44,423 bases of DNA from Luteolibacter sp. (GTDB lineage Bacteria; Verrucomicrobiota; Verrucomicrobiia; Verrucomicrobiales; Akkermansiaceae): NCBI GenBank assembly GCA_030696085.1, contig JAUYNL010000017.1, positions 1-44,423 on the forward strand. Direction: 5' to 3'. Every line of letters starts with the position of its first letter. The stretch's first letter is position 1. Shown one piece after another: positions 41,069 through 44,423 of the stretch. Made by a program: the position numbers and the translations under genes. The notes below the pieces were generated by a model. It ran no database searches. It saw only the letters and a list, made by a program, of their open reading frames with translations, and was not told the origin of the DNA.

Positions 41069-41803
41069 ATGATAACGAAGACTTTTAGATCGAGCCGCGA
41101 AATGGCACTTGCAGCCGCCGAACTGGGGGCAAGCACCTTGCGGGAGGTAATCGCACGCCAGGGCGGTGCCCGGATCATCGCCGCAACCGGAGCCTCGCAG
41201 ATTGAATTCCTGCAGGCGCTGACCACCTCTCCGGGCATTGATTGGTCGCGAGTGGAAATGTTCCATCTGGACGAATACGTCGGACTGCCAATCACGCATC
41301 CTGCAAGTTTCCGGAAATACCTTATCGAGCGATTGATTGAACCGGCCGGTATCACTCGTTACCACTTGCTCAACGGTGAATGCGACGTAGCCGAAGTCTG
41401 CCGGCATGTGGGGGAGGAGTTGAACCGGGCGCCAATTGATGTCGCCTTCGTGGGGATCGGCGAGAACGCTCACCTCGCTTTCAATGATCCGCCGGCCGAC
41501 TTTCTAACCGAGGAGCCCTACATCATTGTCGGATTGGATGAGGCATGTCGCATGCAACAGGTGGGTGAAGGTTGGTTTCCCAATCTAGCGACTGTGCCCG
41601 AAAAGGCGATTTCCATGTCCATCAGGCAGATTCTCAAGGCTCGGAAGATCCTCTGCATTGTCCCGGATCAACGCAAGGCGCAAGCGGTAAAAGCATGCCT
41701 GCAAGGTCCGGTCTGCGCGAACTCCCCGGCATCGGTTCTGCAAAAGCACACTGATGTGACCTTGTTTCTCGACGAGGCATCCGCTTCGCTGCTGGATCCT
41801 TGA
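41069..41803 (+). CDS. nagB: glucosamine-6-phosphate deaminase-like protein (NagB family)
   Basis: The 244-residue protein belongs to the NagB/6-phosphogluconolactonase fold. Recognisable elements are the N-terminal '[12 protein letters not shown]', the substrate loop '[14 protein letters not shown]', '[11 protein letters not shown]' with the conserved Asp, and the catalytic loop '[14 protein letters not shown]', which usually reads NGH; Ala replaces Gly here. It would convert glucosamine 6-phosphate to fructose 6-phosphate and ammonia in the cytoplasm. I chose the ATG at 41069, which matches the family's N-terminus; an upstream in-frame start at 40979 would add 30 unmatched residues. The stop TGA overlaps the next gene's TTG (TTGA), implying coupling with the NagA-like gene. 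Confidence 0.85.
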   Translation: MITKTFRSSREMALAAAELGASTLREVIARQGGARIIAATGASQIEFLQALTTSPGIDWSRVEMFHLDEYVGLPITHPASFRKYLIERLIEPAGITRYHLLNGECDVAEVCRHVGEELNRAPIDVAFVGIGENAHLAFNDPPADFLTEEPYIIVGLDEACRMQQVGEGWFPNLATVPEKAISMSIRQILKARKILCIVPDQRKAQAVKACLQGPVCANSPASVLQKHTDVTLFLDEASASLLDP

Positions 41804-42804
41804 AATCCACCCGACTCATGCGCCTGGAACTCCCCGGAATGTTTGATCTTCAAGTCAATGGCTTTGGAGGCGTGGACTTTAACAATCCCGCCGCCACCGG
41901 AGATGAATTGCTGGCAGGGATTGAGCGGATCCGTGCCACTGGAGTCACCCGATTTCTGCCAACACTGATCACGTCGTCATTCGAACGCTTCGATCAATGT
42001 GCCCGTGCGCTCGTGGAACTCGATCATCCCATGATTGCGGGTTTCCATATGGAGGGCCCCTATATCTCGGCGGAAGACGGACCGCGTGGCGCGCACCCGC
42101 TCCAGCATGTCTCCAGCGCCGGTATCGATGACTTTGCGCGCAGGCAGGATGCCACAGGTGGCCGCATTCGCCTGGTGACTCTCGCACCCGAGGTTCCGGG
42201 AGCCATTACTCTGATAGAGTATCTAGTGAATCACGCTGTGCGTGTTGCCATCGGGCACACGGCAGCCACACCGGAGCAGATCCGCTGTGCCGTGGATGCG
42301 GGGGCTACGCTTTCGACTCATCTTGGCAACGGCTGCGCGCAGCAGTTGCCTCGTCATCCGAATTTGCTCTGGGAGCAACTTGCGGCGGATGAGCTGAATG
42401 CGAGTTTGATCGTTGACGGGCATCATCTTCCGCCCGCAACGGTGAAGACGATGATTCGTGCCAAAACAGAAGAACGAACCATTCTTGTCACCGATGCCAT
42501 CTCCGCCGCGGCTTGTGTGCCAGGCAGGTATGAGCTGAATGGTGAAGCTGTCGTTCTGAGCCCGGAGGGCAGGGTGTCCCCACCGGGCAAGCCGTGGCTG
42601 GCCGGTTCGGCACTGACACTTGATCAAGCGGTGTCCAACATGGTGAAGTTCGCGGGTGTTTCGCTGCAAGGCGCCTGGGCCATGGCCTCCTCGCTACCCG
42701 CCCACTATCTCGGCATGCAACCCGTCGGCAAAGTGACTGTTGAATGGGATGCCGCAACTTTCCGGATTCGTATCGTCGATGTGTCAGAATTTCCGTCATT
42801 ATGA
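41800..42804 (+). CDS. nagA: N-acetylglucosamine-6-phosphate deacetylase-like amidohydrolase lacking the usual N-terminal domain
   Basis: The 334-residue protein has the amidohydrolase barrel of NagA: '[10 protein letters not shown]', metal ligand E85 in 'FHMEGPYIS', H153 in 'IGHTAA', H174 in 'STHLGNG' and catalytic D232 in 'VTDAISAA'. NagA proteins are usually near 380 residues, with a small beta-domain built from the first 50 or so residues and the C-terminus. Here the protein begins almost at the barrel's first strand ('[12 protein letters not shown]'), so the N-terminal part is missing. The start is a TTG overlapping the NagB stop, or an ATG at 41818; neither restores the domain. It would deacetylate GlcNAc-6-P ahead of NagB. 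The stop overlaps the next ATG (ATGA). Confidence 0.82.
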   Translation: MKSTRLMRLELPGMFDLQVNGFGGVDFNNPAATGDELLAGIERIRATGVTRFLPTLITSSFERFDQCARALVELDHPMIAGFHMEGPYISAEDGPRGAHPLQHVSSAGIDDFARRQDATGGRIRLVTLAPEVPGAITLIEYLVNHAVRVAIGHTAATPEQIRCAVDAGATLSTHLGNGCAQQLPRHPNLLWEQLAADELNASLIVDGHHLPPATVKTMIRAKTEERTILVTDAISAAACVPGRYELNGEAVVLSPEGRVSPPGKPWLAGSALTLDQAVSNMVKFAGVSLQGAWAMASSLPAHYLGMQPVGKVTVEWDAATFRIRIVDVSEFPSL

Positions 42805-44072
42805 GCAAACCACCCATTAAAAACCTGCGCTGGTACATTGCCGGCTTGCTTTGTCTGGCTTCGGCCTTGAACTATCTGGATCGGCAAACACTCTCGGTAC
42901 TGATTGGAACGATCAAGCAGGAGTTGCATCTCGATAATGCCAGTTATGGAACGATCAACGCATGGTTTCTGGCGAGCTACGGCGTGATGTATGCTGTGAG
43001 CGGGCGGGTCATCGACGTGATCGGAACCCGACGCGGGTTTGTGGTATTCGTGGCAGGATGGTCTTTGGCCAACATGATGCATGTGTTCGCCTCCACTGTC
43101 GGGCAGTTCTCGTTTTGTCGTTTGCTGCTCGGCGTGTTCGAGCCTGGAAGTTTCACCGGCGGTGTGCGAGCGGTTAGCGAATGGTTCCCGATGCGGGATC
43201 GTGCCCTGGCGATCGGCATTTTTAATGCCGGCACCGCCATCGGTTCGATGGCCGCCGCACCGGTGGTCACCATTGTTGCCGTGAGCTGGGGCTGGCGCTC
43301 CGCATTTGTCGTCACCGGCGGCATCGGCTTTGTGTGGCTGGCGGCATGGTGGTGTCTCTATCAGTTGCCGGGGAGGCATCCCCGCATCAGCAAGGAGGAG
43401 CTCGCGCTAATCACCGAGGACTCCTTCACCAGCGAAGGGACAGCCAAGCGGGAGCTCGCAGTTCCCTTGGGCAAGCTGTTTCGCATGCGGGAAACGTGGG
43501 GTTGCATACTTGTTCGGGCCTTGACCGATCCGATCAGCTATTTCCTGTTATTCTGGGTGCCGCTGTATTTTCAGAAACGCCATGGTTTTGACCTGAAACA
43601 ACTGGGGATGTTCGTATGGATCCCGTTCGCCGCCGCCGCCATAGGCAGCATCGCCGGCGGTGCGCTGCCTCGTTTCCTGATCGGGCTGGGCTGGGAACTC
43701 GACAAGGCGCGCAAGGCCACCATGTCGTTGATGACGGTGCTCATTTTCATTTGCGCCATACTTGCAACGCAAGCCTCTCACGCGGGTCTCGCGATGGTGC
43801 TGGTGGCCAGCATGATGTTTTGTCACGCCGGCTGGGGAAACATGACCTTGCCCGCCGAAATCTTCCCGAAGAATGCGGTGGGTACGGTGACCGGGCTGGG
43901 TGGCACGCTCGGTTCTTGGATGGGAGCGCTTTCGCAAATTTCCATCGGCTGGGTGGTGGATTCCTACGGTTTCACTCCGATCTTCATCGCATGCGCGGGA
44001 CTTTACCCTATCGCCCTTTTGTTGGTGTTTTTGCTGATTGGCAAACTGGGCGTAACCCGGGAAATTGCATAA
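42801..44072 (+). CDS. MFS permease, anion:cation symporter (ExuT/hexuronate)-like
   Basis: The 423-residue membrane protein has about 12 helices. The opening 'RWYIAGLLCLASALNYLDRQ' with the conserved Asp-Arg in helix 1 and 'YGVMYAVSGRVIDVIGTRRG' (loop 2-3 motif) match the anion:cation symporter branch of the major facilitator superfamily, which imports hexuronates and other sugar acids or small sugars. The ATG lies within ATGA, overlapping the NagA-like stop, so translation is coupled. As last gene of the fucosidase/NagB/NagA run it probably imports the sugar released outside. A hairpin at 44129-44151 follows. Confidence 0.87.
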   Translation: MSKPPIKNLRWYIAGLLCLASALNYLDRQTLSVLIGTIKQELHLDNASYGTINAWFLASYGVMYAVSGRVIDVIGTRRGFVVFVAGWSLANMMHVFASTVGQFSFCRLLLGVFEPGSFTGGVRAVSEWFPMRDRALAIGIFNAGTAIGSMAAAPVVTIVAVSWGWRSAFVVTGGIGFVWLAAWWCLYQLPGRHPRISKEELALITEDSFTSEGTAKRELAVPLGKLFRMRETWGCILVRALTDPISYFLLFWVPLYFQKRHGFDLKQLGMFVWIPFAAAAIGSIAGGALPRFLIGLGWELDKARKATMSLMTVLIFICAILATQASHAGLAMVLVASMMFCHAGWGNMTLPAEIFPKNAVGTVTGLGGTLGSWMGALSQISIGWVVDSYGFTPIFIACAGLYPIALLLVFLLIGKLGVTREIA

Positions 44073-44128
44073 TGTCATGGTGCGTGCCAAGCACCTTCCA
44101 ATCTCGGTAAATAAATAGGCGAACTAGC

Positions 44129-44151
44129 TCCCGGCAGTATGCAAGCCGGGA
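44129..44151 (+). terminator. candidate terminator hairpin after operon 2
   Basis: TCCCGGC and GCCGGGA form a perfect 7-bp stem with a 9-base loop, 57 bases after the MFS stop. It is GC-rich but followed by AATGAATGG rather than a T-run, so termination strength is uncertain. Confidence 0.45.
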
Positions 44152-44214
44152 AATGAATGGGTTGATTGCCGCATTCCTGATCCCTCCCGCAGGTGCTTCG
44201 CAAGTTGTTGGAAA

Positions 44215-44423
44215 GTAAGCGGGGTCCGAAGCGCCTTGCGTAGGGATTTGCTACGGCAGATTCATAGGTCTCATAGTTTGGCGATCTATGACACTTATGA
44301 AGTCAGGCTGCCATACGGACCGGCTTGCCGCTGCGGGCCTTGAGCCAGTTGGCCGGGGTCAGCGTGATGGCGTCTTTGGCCAGCATGCCGGGCAGTCGGG
44401 TGAGCACGTCGGCAAGGTATTCC
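44215..44423. mobile_element. left-hand end of an IS66-family insertion sequence (continues past the window)
   Basis: GTAAGCGGGGTCCGAAGCGC begins at 44215. IS66-family terminal inverted repeats characteristically start GTAAGCG, and a transposase C-terminus facing outward lies 88 bases inside. The element probably starts at 44215; the 8-base target duplication expected for the family would be GTTGGAAA (44207-44214). The other end is not in the window. Confidence 0.65.
44303..44423 (-). CDS. IS66-family transposase, C-terminal 39 residues only
   Basis: On the minus strand a frame enters from the window edge and ends with TGA at 44305-44303. The residues read EYLADVLTRLP, then GMLAKDAITLTPANWLKAR, ending KPVRMAA. 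This matches the C-terminal domain of the long IS66 transposase (ORFC), where 'DYLxxVLxRLP ... LLPxxWK' is typical. The rest lies beyond the right edge, so intactness cannot be judged. Confidence 0.8.
   Translation of the reverse strand, partial: EYLADVLTRLPGMLAKDAITLTPANWLKARSGKPVRMAA

Noticed and set aside
1..44423. CRISPR arrays, tRNA or rRNA genes, prophage or toxin-antitoxin systems
   Set aside because: No regularly spaced repeats, tRNA cloverleaf or rRNA-like sequence was noticed. The only phage-like signal is one module inside the surface protein.

Overview
The window looks like a chromosomal segment of a free-living Verrucomicrobiota bacterium (Verrucomicrobiales-like; the genus cannot be fixed by eye). 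The case rests on GC-rich DNA, the Rhodopirellula/Verrucomicrobium-type sigma-70 factors paired with FecR-LamG membrane proteins, a pseudopilin with a C-terminal H-Xn-DG motif, an autotransporter-type beta-strand-repeat protein, very large multidomain GH2 proteins, Tat-exported Gfo/Idh/MocA oxidoreductases, and translation starts that mostly lack a Shine-Dalgarno sequence. Nearly everything concerns capture, deacylation, hydrolysis and uptake of complex plant or algal glycans. No tRNA, rRNA or CRISPR array was seen.

Layout. 2-298 is the tail of a surface protein cut by the window edge. 540-1382 is a secreted sugar isomerase/epimerase-like TIM barrel. 1501-5784 (minus) is a giant secreted GH2-like protein. 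From 6015 to 16774 (plus) runs regulatory/catabolic block 1: sigma factor, FecR-LamG membrane protein, pseudopilin, exported Gfo/Idh/MocA oxidoreductase, GH29 alpha-L-fucosidase, sugar isomerase/epimerase, cytoplasmic Gfo/Idh/MocA dehydrogenase, nucleoside-symporter-like MFS permease, and a double-domain PF06439 (3-keto-disaccharide hydrolase) protein. From 23980 back to 16858 (minus) is a four-gene hemicellulase operon: GH39-like glycosidase, esterase with an N-terminal binding module, GH2, and a second esterase joined by a 4-base GTGA overlap. A 636-base divergent intergenic region with a structured leader separates this from a plus-strand three-gene set (24617-35378): trypsin-like/beta-strand-repeat protein, LamG-SGNH hydrolase, and GH2-LamG. 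35426-36796 (minus) is an alpha/alpha-barrel glycosidase-like protein. Block 2 (37180-44072) repeats the logic of block 1: a paralogous sigma factor and FecR-LamG pair, then a Tat-exported GH29 fucosidase, NagB-like deaminase, NagA-like deacetylase and MFS permease. At the right edge an IS66-family element begins (candidate end at 44215, transposase C-terminus 44303 onward).

How it fits together. The two sigma/FecR-LamG pairs are near-copies, with identical sigma length, the same promoter-like TGCTAC element at the same distance from the start codon, and the same Shine-Dalgarno spacing. Each pair heads an operon containing a fucosidase and a permease. I infer two substrate-responsive regulatory modules, functionally analogous to the ECF/anti-sigma control of Bacteroidetes glycan loci but with a periplasmic LamG domain as candidate glycan sensor. 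Block 1 carries the protein set expected for oxidative (3-keto-glycoside) sugar breakdown; block 2 carries amino-sugar catabolism downstream of defucosylation.
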